NCBI GenBank assembly: GCA_964486335.1 | Contig: CAZAMB010000009.1 | Coordinates: 138,406 to 202,405, forward strand | Origin: CAZAMB01 sp964486335 | Lineage (GTDB): Bacteria > Planctomycetota > Phycisphaerae > UBA1845 | Reading direction: 5' to 3' | DNA: 64,000 nucleotides | Part shown: one piece after another, positions 7,684-16,181 of the stretch | Position numbering within the stretch: position 1 is the first letter of the stretch | Layout: every line of letters begins with the position of its first letter | The notes under the pieces: model-generated | What the model saw: only the letters and a program-made list of their open reading frames with translations | What the model was told of the DNA's origin: nothing | Database searches by the model: none | Position numbers and translations under genes: made by a program

Positions 7684-9225
7684 TTAGGGAATCGGTTCTT
7701 CGGGCGAAGACGATGTTCCCGGCGCGAAAGTCTCTGGCCGCGCCAACGCCCGATCGGCGGCGTCGCGAAGCAACAACGCAAGTTCGTCATTCGGATCGGC
7801 GTCGACCATGGCTCCAAGCAGCACGCGTGCTTGTTCCGCACCACCGGACGCATAATGTAGATACGAGAGCATGAGTACAGCATCGCGATCTTCAGGATGG
7901 GAGCCGATGTGTTTGGTCAAGATCACCAACTGGTCCGCGAATCGATCGGGTGAACGATACATCGCTGCAATATTGAACGGATACTCAATTAGATCAGGAT
8001 TCGTCACCAGCGCTCGGTGCAGCGCCGTCGATCCGACGCTTACATCGCCTTCCGCCAGCGAAGCCAGCGCATACAGCAATTTGGCCACTCCGTCCTTCTC
8101 GTCCAGCAACACGGCTCGCACATACGAACGACGTGCGTCGGAATTACGTCCGCCCGAAAACGCCGCATTTCCTTCCTGAATGGCCGCAACAACCATCGGA
8201 TCAGGCTGACCGTGGGCGGATTCGCCGGATAACGGCCCAAAATCCGTGCCAGTTCCCGTCACCGGCATTGGGGCAAGTGGAGCCGGGGCCGGAGTCGACG
8301 AAACGTAGTCCTGTACCGGCTGTGCCGGAACGGCGTCGATATAGGACGGATCGTAATCGTATCGAGCGACGACATCGGGATAAGAATAGACCGTCGTTCC
8401 GTACATGAATCCATAGGTTGGCACGAGGTATGGATAAGTTGAATAATACACGGGCCGATCGCAACGGCGATTGTCATTTCGCCAATAATACGGATTGCAT
8501 CGCGAGCAATATCCCGGCAAACCGTGAATGCACGGCCGATGGTGGTAACGGTTGTCGTAATAACCGCGATCACCTCGGTTTTCGCGAACTTCAATTCGGC
8601 CCAACCCATACGCACGCGAAGGAAACGTCGAGAGGCCGAATGGACGGTCGATCGACGCGGGACGCCGACCAGGACTCGCGGGGACGCGAATCGTCGGGCT
8701 TGCGCCCAGACGATCGGTCTTTCGCGGTTGCGGCGATCCGGCAACCTGCGGCGCCTGTGGAATGGGATTTCGGGAAAACGATGTCTGTGGGCCGTTCCGC
8801 GACGGCGTCGCCAAAGGGCGGGCCGGTGCGGTTTGCGGCGAATGGGTTGGATGAGACGGTCCGATCCGATTTCCCGAAGATGCACGAGTGGCAGGCGGTT
8901 TGGCAAGCCGCGAGTTTGCAATGGACCGTCCGGAACTTGAGGACTTTGACGCGGGCACTGAGGGTCGCCGCGTTGGTGAGTGACGAGCCGATGAGGCGCT
9001 GTTCGGAGCGCGATTGGGCGACGGAGCCGAGCGTGAAACGACAGGTCTTGATGGAGATGGCGTTCTTGAGGGCGCGGCCTTGGCAGGCGGAGATTGTCTT
9101 GGTGCTTGCCGCTCCGCCGACGTGGGGCGAGCCTCCTTGCGTTGGGCGAAAGTCTCAGGGGCCCACACGGCAAGCCCGGCGAAGACCAAACAGCTCAGTC
9201 GAGTGACGAGTCGAAACCGGTTCAT
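7684..9225 (-). CDS. Secreted protein with Pro/Ser/Arg-rich region and C-terminal TPR-like repeats
   Basis: 513 residues. A signal peptide ends at 'ETFAQ' (about residue 27). Residues 30-190 are low-complexity and rich in Pro, Ser, Arg and Ala. A central Tyr/Cys/His segment reads 'RPCIHGLPGYCSRCNPYYW', possibly a metal site. The last ~150 residues form TPR-like helices ('AIQEGNAAFSGGRNSDARRS', 'AKLLYALASLAEGDV', 'AVLMLSYLHYASGGAEQAR'). Probably envelope-associated. It converges with the MATE gene. The family is not one I can name. Confidence 0.72.
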   Translation of the reverse strand: MNRFRLVTRLSCLVFAGLAVWAPETFAQRKEARPTSAERQAPRQSPPAKAAPSRTPSPSRPVVSRSAPSPNRAPNSASSARHSPTRRPSVPASKSSSSGRSIANSRLAKPPATRASSGNRIGPSHPTHSPQTAPARPLATPSRNGPQTSFSRNPIPQAPQVAGSPQPRKTDRLGASPTIRVPASPGRRPASIDRPFGLSTFPSRAYGLGRIEVRENRGDRGYYDNRYHHRPCIHGLPGYCSRCNPYYWRNDNRRCDRPVYYSTYPYLVPTYGFMYGTTVYSYPDVVARYDYDPSYIDAVPAQPVQDYVSSTPAPAPLAPMPVTGTGTDFGPLSGESAHGQPDPMVVAAIQEGNAAFSGGRNSDARRSYVRAVLLDEKDGVAKLLYALASLAEGDVSVGSTALHRALVTNPDLIEYPFNIAAMYRSPDRFADQLVILTKHIGSHPEDRDAVLMLSYLHYASGGAEQARVLLGAMVDADPNDELALLLRDAADRALARPETFAPGTSSSPEEPIP

Positions 9226-9348
9226 TATTCGCCTCCACGCGCCAAGTCAATAAGCGCAATTGACATGGGCACTTGAACCATGATTCTTCATGAAGGATAC
9301 GCCAATTCTCGTGTCCGGTCAACGAAAATGCGTGCAAACCTTGCGATA

Positions 9349-10038
9349 TTACCGTAATAAATCACACAATTCCGTAAGGAGGGAGACGGTGTGCGTGGGT
9401 CGTTCCACTCCAATGTCATGAATGCGATCCTCTCGGCGAATCCACGCCGTCGCGATCCCCGTCGCGGATGCTCCCCCAATGTCGCTATGCAACGAATCGC
9501 CGATGTGCATCGCCCGCGCGGGGGCCACTCCCATCACATTCAACGCATGGCGGAAGATTCCCGTATCCGGCTTGTAACAGCGGACGGCTTCCGATGAAAC
9601 CACCGCATCGAACTGCAATCCGTGTTTTAAGATCGCGGCCTTTAACGGAGCGGCGTCGGCATTCGAAACGCAACATACGGGCAAATCGATCCGGTTCAGA
9701 AATTCGACGGCGTCCGCGTGGATTGGAGGGTCGCGCCAATAAGCTTCCAACGAAGCGACGAACGGTGCCGGTTCGGCGACGACGCCGTATTGCAGCAACA
9801 TCTCCCGAAGGCTGCCAAGTTCGCACTCATACAGCGTGCGAAAGGCATGATGGTTACACTCCCCCACGGTCGCGAAATACCGCTCTCCCCAGGCGATGGC
9901 GAATTCGGCTGCCGACACCGGCAATTCGCACGCCTCCACAATGGTCTGACAGGTCGATTCTACGGCCTCTCGATCCCCCGCCGCGATCGTGCCGTAAAAG
10001 TCAATCAGCACGCAATCGAATCGCCCATCAGACCCCAT
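9349..10038 (-). CDS. HAD-superfamily hydrolase
   Basis: 229 residues from 'MGSDGRFDCV'; the open frame extends 81 codons further upstream, but that part lacks domain character. All four HAD motifs are visible: 'DFYGTI' with nucleophile D13, 'SNAD' for phosphate binding, the Lys of 'CYKPDTGIF', and 'HIGDSLHSDIGGA' with the metal-binding acids. It should be a cytoplasmic phosphatase or phosphoglycolate-phosphatase-like enzyme; the substrate is unknown. A second, differently typed HAD gene lies at 44643-45338. Confidence 0.88.
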   Translation of the reverse strand: MGSDGRFDCVLIDFYGTIAAGDREAVESTCQTIVEACELPVSAAEFAIAWGERYFATVGECNHHAFRTLYECELGSLREMLLQYGVVAEPAPFVASLEAYWRDPPIHADAVEFLNRIDLPVCCVSNADAAPLKAAILKHGLQFDAVVSSEAVRCYKPDTGIFRHALNVMGVAPARAMHIGDSLHSDIGGASATGIATAWIRREDRIHDIGVERPTHTVSLLTELCDLLR

Positions 10039-10476
10039 CGTTTTCGTCCTATCGTTCCGATTCGCATTAGCATTGACCAATCCGCGGCAGCCCGAACCAA
10101 TCGTCGGATTATGAGGCGAATCGTATCCGCATGACTCTCTAGGTGGAAACAACCCAAACCTATTGTTCAGCCCGTCGCCACTCGTCGAATTCGTCGAGAA
10201 TCCGGCCGACGAAGGAAAACAGGAAGCCAAGAAAATGCTGCCGATTTCTCGCCCCGGTTTCATCATATCCCATTCGGCCAACGCGGCGGCTTTGCATCGT
10301 TTCTGATGGCAAGGATACGACGCTAACCTCTCATTCGTATCTTGTGTCCATAGGGTACGATGGTTTCAATGAGCATGAGCGTGGAGGTGGCTTGCGCGGT
10401 TTGGATTGCAAACTACGGAGAGCGGAATCGATTCCCAGCTCTTTTGCGTTTTGTTCCCTGTTGAAAGGTTGTCGCA
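10039..10476. other. Intergenic region between divergent genes, no feature seen
   Basis: 438 bases between the HAD gene (minus) and the beta-propeller gene (plus). It should hold both promoters. I see no convincing -35/-10 pair, repeat, RNA gene or additional protein-like frame; the open frames here do not look coding. Confidence 0.4.
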
Positions 10477-11739
10477 ATGAAACGACGTGCCTGGTTCATG
10501 GTCTTTGTTCTTGGCTTGGTGTCCAATTCGAACACGTCTCGCGCCCAATGGCCTCAATGGGGCGGACCCAACCGAGATTTCGCAGTCGACGCCAAAGGCC
10601 TCGCGGATTCCTGGCCCGACGACGGTCCGAAAAAACTATGGAGTCGTCCTCTCGGCCCGGGCAACTCATCCATCATCGTCGACGAGGGTCGGCTTTACAC
10701 GATGTACCGTCCGGGTGCCGACGACGAAGTCGTCATCGCTCTTGACGCCGCCGACGGCAAGACGATCTGGGAGAGGAAGTATAGCGCGGCTTTTCCGAAT
10801 GGAGTGGATGCGTCGGGCGGCAAGGGCCCCCATGCGACACCGGTGGTATTCGGCGATTTCATTTACACGGTAGGCATCGCCGGCCAACTGAACTGTCTAC
10901 GCAAGAAAGATGGCGAGATCGTTTGGTCTAAGAATTATTTGAGTGACGTCAAAGGCAAGACCCCAAAATATGGTTTCGCTTCCACTCCGGTCGCCTACAA
11001 GGACCGACTGCTGGCCGTCGTCGGCGGCGTTGGCGCAGGCGTCGTCGCGTTCGATCTCAAGTCGGGATCGGTGCTTTGGCAGAAGCACGACTTCGGCGAG
11101 GAATCCATGGGTCTATACGCCTCACCGCTCATTGCAAACATCCTCGGCGAGGACTTCCTCATCGTCATGAGCGGCACCGCCGTCAACGGGTTGGACCCGA
11201 TCTCTGGCGATGTTCGCTGGAGTTTTCCCCACGAAAACCAGGGAAAAATGAACGTACCTTCGCCCCTCTGGTGTTCGGACGGGTTGCTTTTTGTTTCATC
11301 CGGCTTCGTCGGAACGCGGGCCCTGAAGTTCGGGAAACCCGGCGGCAAGGTCCAACCCAAGGAAGTGTGGGAAGCCCAAAAATCGGGTCCGAGCATCGGC
11401 AACATGGTCCGAAGTGGAGACTTCCTCTATGGCGCCAGCGATACCGGGATGGGACCGGCCTTTTTCACCGGGATCAGCGTCAAGGACGGCAAAGTGCTGT
11501 GGAGCGAAAGAGGGTTCTCCAAGACCACCGTTCTCGCCCCTGAAGGCAAGCTCATCATTCTCGACGATAAAGGCGACCTCGTGCTGGCTGTGCCCTCGCC
11601 GGAAAAACTCGAGGTGAAATCCAGGGTGAAGATGCTCAAAGGCCCGGTTTGGACCCCGCCGACGCTTATAGGGCGAACCATGTACCTGCGCGACAAGGAG
11701 GTCATCATGGCCTTGGATTTGGGTGCGCCCGGCAAGTGA
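10477..11739 (+). CDS. Exported PQQ-like beta-propeller protein
   Basis: 420 residues. A signal peptide ends near 'SNTSRAQ', followed by 'WPQWGGPNRDF', the usual opening of planctomycete PQQ-like propellers. Repeats of the type 'VIALDAADGKTIWE', 'LNCLRKKDGEIVWSK', 'VVAFDLKSGSVLWQ' and 'VNGLDPISGDVRWSF' mark propeller blades, as in BamB and quinoprotein dehydrogenases. I see no catalytic residues supporting dehydrogenase activity, so a binding or scaffolding role in the periplasm is as likely. It stands alone, convergent with the downstream zinc-ribbon gene 14 bases away. Confidence 0.85.
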   Translation: MKRRAWFMVFVLGLVSNSNTSRAQWPQWGGPNRDFAVDAKGLADSWPDDGPKKLWSRPLGPGNSSIIVDEGRLYTMYRPGADDEVVIALDAADGKTIWERKYSAAFPNGVDASGGKGPHATPVVFGDFIYTVGIAGQLNCLRKKDGEIVWSKNYLSDVKGKTPKYGFASTPVAYKDRLLAVVGGVGAGVVAFDLKSGSVLWQKHDFGEESMGLYASPLIANILGEDFLIVMSGTAVNGLDPISGDVRWSFPHENQGKMNVPSPLWCSDGLLFVSSGFVGTRALKFGKPGGKVQPKEVWEAQKSGPSIGNMVRSGDFLYGASDTGMGPAFFTGISVKDGKVLWSERGFSKTTVLAPEGKLIILDDKGDLVLAVPSPEKLEVKSRVKMLKGPVWTPPTLIGRTMYLRDKEVIMALDLGAPGK

Positions 11740-11753
11740 CATTGAATGATGGG

Positions 11754-12614
11754 TTAGGTTTCACCATTGCCGTCACTTTCAGATCGAAAGTCAGCAACGC
11801 TGAACGGTGTCCCGCACTCCGGACAAATCGCCTGTCCGCCGCGCAGATCGTATCCGCATGTGCGACAATGCGGGAACAATCTCGCACGGCGATAGTGCTC
11901 TCGGAGGTACAGAAGCACGATCGCCGGTCCGAACGCCCAGAACAGCACGATTCCGGAGAACACCAGCGTCGTGTAACTCCCTCGTTCACAATAACACTTG
12001 TCCTTATGCGTAACATAGGCTTGGACAGGCGCGGCAACGATCGCTTCGAGAAGGCTGCCGGCGATCAAAGCGCGGAGCATTCGCCCAAGTTGCGTGTACC
12101 GGTCTCCGTTCTTCCAGTAATTGAAGAAGACCCAAGCCCAGATGGCCCAGATGACGGCCATTCCAATCCAAATCGCCGGCAACGTCGTGCCCGTGGACCA
12201 GTTGTCTTTTCTCTCGAGCAATCGCCCCCACCAACCAAACCCTTCTGCAATCAGAGCGAAAGCACCAACAGTCAAGAACATCGCCATCGCCGCCGCCACG
12301 ATCACCGAACCTCTCAACGGCCTTCCGCGGTCAGTCAATCGGATGGCAAGCAATCGACCCGGCCGCAAGAAAATCCCTTGCGAAATGAGTAGCAGACCGA
12401 CAACAAGAAGGCTACTGCACAAATAGAGAGTTTCGCTGCTCTCGGGAACGAAAAGCGGAGTGCCGAGAAAACCGGCCGCGTTCCAATCAACGTTGAAGAG
12501 CCAAAGAACGTATGGCGCGAATGCCCACGCGACGGCGCAAAGCTCGAAGATCAAACCGGCGATCAGTAATCCTCGACGAAACCGAAAAGCCGATCGACCA
12601 GCCCTTGTCATCAC
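11754..12614 (-). CDS. Multi-pass membrane protein with C-terminal zinc ribbon
   Basis: 286 residues with about six hydrophobic helices (near residues 14-40, 60-82, 98-122, 142-166, 180-200 and 213-238). A cytoplasmic zinc ribbon follows with 'CRTCGYDLRGGQAICPECG' at about 250-268 (C-x2-C...C-x2-C). Such ribbons recur in planctomycete membrane proteins; function unknown. Two other proteins in this window (23262-24116 and 42991-43350) combine membrane helices with similar ribbons, the first at the N-terminus. Confidence 0.72.
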   Translation of the reverse strand: MMTRAGRSAFRFRRGLLIAGLIFELCAVAWAFAPYVLWLFNVDWNAAGFLGTPLFVPESSETLYLCSSLLVVGLLLISQGIFLRPGRLLAIRLTDRGRPLRGSVIVAAAMAMFLTVGAFALIAEGFGWWGRLLERKDNWSTGTTLPAIWIGMAVIWAIWAWVFFNYWKNGDRYTQLGRMLRALIAGSLLEAIVAAPVQAYVTHKDKCYCERGSYTTLVFSGIVLFWAFGPAIVLLYLREHYRRARLFPHCRTCGYDLRGGQAICPECGTPFSVADFRSESDGNGET

Positions 12615-12794
12615 CTTTTACTCCGCATCGTCGCCCGTGTCGGCCTGATCGTACCACAAAGCACCAACGCCCATACGTTGGGACACTGCGAACACATTGC
12701 GGGCTAAAGCCGACAGCCGTTTCGCTCGATTGATTTTGAACTTGTTTGCGCCTACAACTTGGCTTCGATTTCGCGCGTTTCAACCGAGGTTTAC

Positions 12795-12800
12795 AAGGAG
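12795..12800 (+). promoter_or_regulatory. Ribosome binding site AAGGAG that sets the aspS start
   Basis: AAGGAG lies six bases before the GTG at 12807. This favours GTG 12807 over the in-frame ATG at 12759, which would add 16 residues not typical of the family and lacks such a site. Confidence 0.75.
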
Positions 12801-12806
12801 CGTTTT

Positions 12807-14591
12807 GTGCCCGTTGCCTACAACAAGCGTACCCATCGCTGCGGCGAACTTCGCTCCGGCGATATTGGAAAAACCGTCACCCTCGCCGGATGGGTCAATT
12901 CGTCGCGCGACCACGGCGGCATGACCTTTGTTGACCTCCGAGACCATACCGGCATCACTCAGTTGCGATTCACCGCCGAACATGCCGCGGCTCACGATAT
13001 CGCCCGCTCGCTGCACAACGAATACGTGATCGCCGTCTCTGGAAAGGTCATCAGCCGAGGCGAATGGGTCAACCCCAAGCTCCCGACCGGCGAAATCGAG
13101 GTCGAAGTCGGTGAAGTGGATTTGCTCAGTAAGTGCGACGCCCTTCCGTTTCAAGTGAACGAGGATTTCGAGGCCGGCGAGGAGCTTGCCCTGCGTTACC
13201 GCTTTCTTCACCTTCGTCGCCCGGAAATGCAGCAGATTTTTCGCACCCGACACAAGATCGCCCGCGCCATCCGCGAGTACTTCAACGACAACAACTTCAT
13301 CGAAATCGAGACGCCGTTCCTCACGAAATCGACGCCGGAAGGCGCTCGAGATTATCTCGTCCCCTCGCGAGTGCGCGCGGGCAGCTTCTACGCCCTGCCG
13401 CAATCGCCGCAGCTCTTCAAGCAATTGTTCATGATCGGCGGCTTCGACCGCTATGCCCAGATCGTCCGCTGTTTCCGCGATGAGGACTTGCGTGCCGACC
13501 GCCAGCCCGAGTTCACCCAGCTCGATATGGAGATGGCCTTCGTCCAGCGCGACGACGTGATGAACATGGTCGAAGGCTGCGCGAAGCGCATCTTCAAGGA
13601 TGCCCTTGGCATTGATATCCCCCTGCCGTTGCTGCGCATGACTGAACATGAAGCGATGGAGCGATTCGGCATCGACCGCCCCGACACTCGCTTCGGACTT
13701 GAGTTGCAGGACGTTTCCAATCTTGCCCGCGACGTCGACTTCAACGTCTTCCGGGAAGCGCTCGACAGGGGCGGCGTGGTCAAGTGCATTGTCGCTTCCG
13801 GCAGCGATAAGCTTACTCGCAAAGTTACCGACGGATTGACCGACGAAATCAAGGGCATTGGCGGGACAGGATTGCCCCTCGTCAAGGTTGCGCAGGGCGC
13901 GAATGGGCTGGAGTTCCAAACTGGAATCGCCAAGTTCCTTCAGCCGCTCACCGCCAAGCTCTGCTCGAAAGTCGGGGCAAAGCCCGGCGATACGATCTTT
14001 TTCATGCCCGGCAAATATGCCGATGTTTGCAAATATCTGAACCACATTCGCGGAAGGCTCGGTCAAATCCTCGACGTGATTCCCAGGGATAAGTGGAATC
14101 TTCTTTGGATCATCGATTTTCCGCTGCTGGTTTGGAACGAAGAGGAGAACCGCTGGGACAGTACGCACCATCCCTTCACCGCTCCGCTCGATGAGGACAT
14201 TGCCATGCTCGAAACCGATCCGGGCAAAGTCCGCGACAAGGCCTACGACCTCGTGCTCAACGGAACCGAGATGGCCGGCGGCAGCATCCGAATCCACCGG
14301 CCCGATGTTCAGAAGAAGATATTTTCGCTCTTGGGCATTTCGCCGGAGGAGGCCGTCGAGAAGTTTGAGTTCCTGCTCGATGCCCTTCGCTTTGGCGCGC
14401 CGCCCCACGGCGGAATCGCCTTCGGACTCGACCGTTGGGCCATGATGCTCACCAGGTCGGCCAGCCTCCGCGACGTAATCGCCTACCCCAAAACCCAGCG
14501 GGCCACGTGTCCGCTGACCGGGGCGCCGGCGCCTGTTTCGAAAAAACAGCTTGACGAACTGTTTCTAGCGCTCAAAGCACCGCCAAAATAA
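12807..14591 (+). CDS. aspS: Aspartyl-tRNA synthetase (bacterial type, possibly non-discriminating)
   Basis: 594 residues from a GTG with AAGGAG in front, matching the usual bacterial length. The order is an N-terminal OB-fold anticodon domain, the class II core with motif 2 'FRDEDLRADRQPEFTQLD' near 224-241, the bacterial GAD insertion, and motif 3 with 'FGLDRW' near 538-543 followed by 'PLTGAPAPVS'. It charges tRNA-Asp in the cytoplasm. In the OB fold it has 'SSRDHGG' with His36; His at this place is associated with non-discriminating enzymes that also charge tRNA-Asn, while Leu marks discriminating ones. A dehydrogenase follows after 13 bases. A tRNA-Asp gene is at 26731. Confidence 0.96.
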   Translation: MPVAYNKRTHRCGELRSGDIGKTVTLAGWVNSSRDHGGMTFVDLRDHTGITQLRFTAEHAAAHDIARSLHNEYVIAVSGKVISRGEWVNPKLPTGEIEVEVGEVDLLSKCDALPFQVNEDFEAGEELALRYRFLHLRRPEMQQIFRTRHKIARAIREYFNDNNFIEIETPFLTKSTPEGARDYLVPSRVRAGSFYALPQSPQLFKQLFMIGGFDRYAQIVRCFRDEDLRADRQPEFTQLDMEMAFVQRDDVMNMVEGCAKRIFKDALGIDIPLPLLRMTEHEAMERFGIDRPDTRFGLELQDVSNLARDVDFNVFREALDRGGVVKCIVASGSDKLTRKVTDGLTDEIKGIGGTGLPLVKVAQGANGLEFQTGIAKFLQPLTAKLCSKVGAKPGDTIFFMPGKYADVCKYLNHIRGRLGQILDVIPRDKWNLLWIIDFPLLVWNEEENRWDSTHHPFTAPLDEDIAMLETDPGKVRDKAYDLVLNGTEMAGGSIRIHRPDVQKKIFSLLGISPEEAVEKFEFLLDALRFGAPPHGGIAFGLDRWAMMLTRSASLRDVIAYPKTQRATCPLTGAPAPVSKKQLDELFLALKAPPK

Positions 14592-14604
14592 TCGCGGACT
14601 CCGT

Positions 14605-15708
14605 ATGCCAATAGCATATTCAATTGCCGCCGTCATGCCCGGTTCGGGAAGGCCTGTTGAGCTGTGCGAAATCCCCTTGCCTGAGCTCGAGCAAGATTCG
14701 GCACTGCTCAAAGTCGAACTTAGCGAGGTTTGCGGCACCGATGTTCACCTACGCGACGGGCGACTTGCGGGCGTACCTTACCCTATTATTCCCGGCCACG
14801 TTTCCGTTGGCGTTCTGGAAAAGATTCGCGGTCAAATGCTGGACATCGAAGGCAAACCTTTCGCCGAAGGCGATCGCGTCACGTTTCTCGATGTTCATCG
14901 CACTTGTCACGCCTGCTGGCATTGTCTCGTCGCCAAGGCGACGACGCGGTGTCCGCATCGCAAAGTCTACGGAATCACCTACGGACTTTCCGACGGACTC
15001 ACTGGAGGCTGGGCCGAGTATATCTATCTCAAGCCCGGAGTTCGTTGCATCCGCATGGACGGCGTATCGAGCGAACTGTACATGGCTGGCGGCTGCTCAT
15101 TGCCGACCGCCCTTCACGCCGTCGAACGCGCCGACATCATGCTCGGCGACAACGTGCTCGTGCTCGGTTCCGGTCCGGTCGGTCTGTCGGCGATCGCCTT
15201 CTCGCAACTTCGCGGCGCGGCCCGAGTTTTCTGCATCGGCGCCCCGCACGTTCGCCTACAGCAGGCTTCGCAAGTCGGCGCCAGTGCCGTGCTTGATTTT
15301 ACGGACAACGATTCTCCCGCTCGACGCGAATGGATTCTTTCGCTCACCAACGGGCGCGGCGCGGATGTGACGATAGAATGCACCGGCGCTCCCTCGGCCG
15401 TCACCGACGCCATGCGTTTCACACGCGACGCCGGCCGGGTCGTCATCGTCGGGCAATACACCGACCATGGTGAAACGCCCTTTAACCCGCATCTCGATCT
15501 CAACAAAAAACACCTCGACATTCGCGGCTGTTGGGGCTCGGACTATTCCCACTTTCACCGCGCAGTGGAAATGCTCCGCGTCAGGAGAGTCGCAACTTTC
15601 TGGTCATCCTTGCAACTGGAGCGGTTTGGATTGCGATCCGCCAATGAAGCGCTCGATGCCGTGGAGTCGGGAAACGTGATCAAAGCGCTGATCGTACCCG
15701 GCATTTGA
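14605..15708 (+). CDS. Zinc-dependent alcohol dehydrogenase-like (MDR) enzyme
   Basis: 367 residues. Medium-chain dehydrogenase features: 'CGTD' at 43-46 with catalytic zinc ligand C43, His65 in 'PGHVSVG', four structural-zinc cysteines C101, C104, C107 and C116, and a Rossmann 'GSGPVG' at 188-193. The Glu that normally follows the catalytic-site His ('GHE') is Val here, a small oddity. It should oxidise an alcohol or polyol with NAD(P)+; the substrate is unknown. It starts 13 bases after aspS and 16 bases before a glutaredoxin-like gene, so all three are probably one operon ending at the hairpin at 16001. Confidence 0.85.
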   Translation: MPIAYSIAAVMPGSGRPVELCEIPLPELEQDSALLKVELSEVCGTDVHLRDGRLAGVPYPIIPGHVSVGVLEKIRGQMLDIEGKPFAEGDRVTFLDVHRTCHACWHCLVAKATTRCPHRKVYGITYGLSDGLTGGWAEYIYLKPGVRCIRMDGVSSELYMAGGCSLPTALHAVERADIMLGDNVLVLGSGPVGLSAIAFSQLRGAARVFCIGAPHVRLQQASQVGASAVLDFTDNDSPARREWILSLTNGRGADVTIECTGAPSAVTDAMRFTRDAGRVVIVGQYTDHGETPFNPHLDLNKKHLDIRGCWGSDYSHFHRAVEMLRVRRVATFWSSLQLERFGLRSANEALDAVESGNVIKALIVPGI

Positions 15709-15724
15709 TCGAGGAGCCTTCGTC

Positions 15725-15991
15725 ATGGTGCACTGCGTTACTTTTTTCACAAAGCCGGGTTGCTCGCTTTGCCGATCGGCCATGTTTGTTATCACCAAAG
15801 TCCGCCAAAGACATTCTTTCAATCTCGAAACCGTGGATATTTCAGCGCCCGGAAACGAACACTGGTTCGAACTGTATGGAAATCACATCCCGGTTACTCA
15901 CCTCAATGGCTGCGAGGCATTTCGACATCGGGTTGATGAGGCCGAATTCGCTACACTTTTGACCCAAACCACTATTTCCAAACCTCTCTGA
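15725..15991 (+). CDS. Glutaredoxin-like thiol protein
   Basis: 88 residues with a GAGGAG ribosome site at 15710-15715. The N-terminal strand 'CVTFFTKPGCSLC' carries a CxxC redox site at C13 and C16, followed by the thioredoxin-fold cis-Pro region 'NHIPVTHLNG'. This matches the short glutaredoxin-like (DUF836-type) family, which handles thiol-disulfide exchange in the cytoplasm. It is the last gene before a strong hairpin terminator. Confidence 0.85.
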   Translation: MVHCVTFFTKPGCSLCRSAMFVITKVRQRHSFNLETVDISAPGNEHWFELYGNHIPVTHLNGCEAFRHRVDEAEFATLLTQTTISKPL

Positions 15992-16000
15992 CCGACATTC

Positions 16001-16042
16001 ACTCGTTCTTTTTTGCACAAAGAACGAGTTCGTTTTCTTCAA
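16001..16042 (+). terminator. Rho-independent terminator after the aspS-dehydrogenase-glutaredoxin unit
   Basis: A perfect 11-bp stem (ACTCGTTCTTT at 16001-16011 with AAAGAACGAGT at 16019-16029) and a 7-base loop, followed by the T-rich TCGTTTTCTTC. It lies 10 bases after the glutaredoxin stop. Confidence 0.85.
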
Positions 16043-16181
16043 TACAAAGGTTTCGGGGTTGGATTTGGGGGCTCAATGTAGTACGATGACGATGTTCGGC
16101 TTGACTCATTCGTCTCCCCGCCATGTCAATCCGAGCGATGCCGGGGGATATTTTCATTCACACCATGATGGAGGAGAAGCG

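Noticed and set aside
10143..10745. 200-codon open frame across the divergent promoter region
   Set aside because: It overlaps the start of the beta-propeller gene in another frame and has no protein-like features.
12780..14408. Long 542-codon open frame antisense to aspS
   Set aside because: It mirrors the codon pattern of aspS, has no family motif or domain, and aspS on the other strand is unmistakable.
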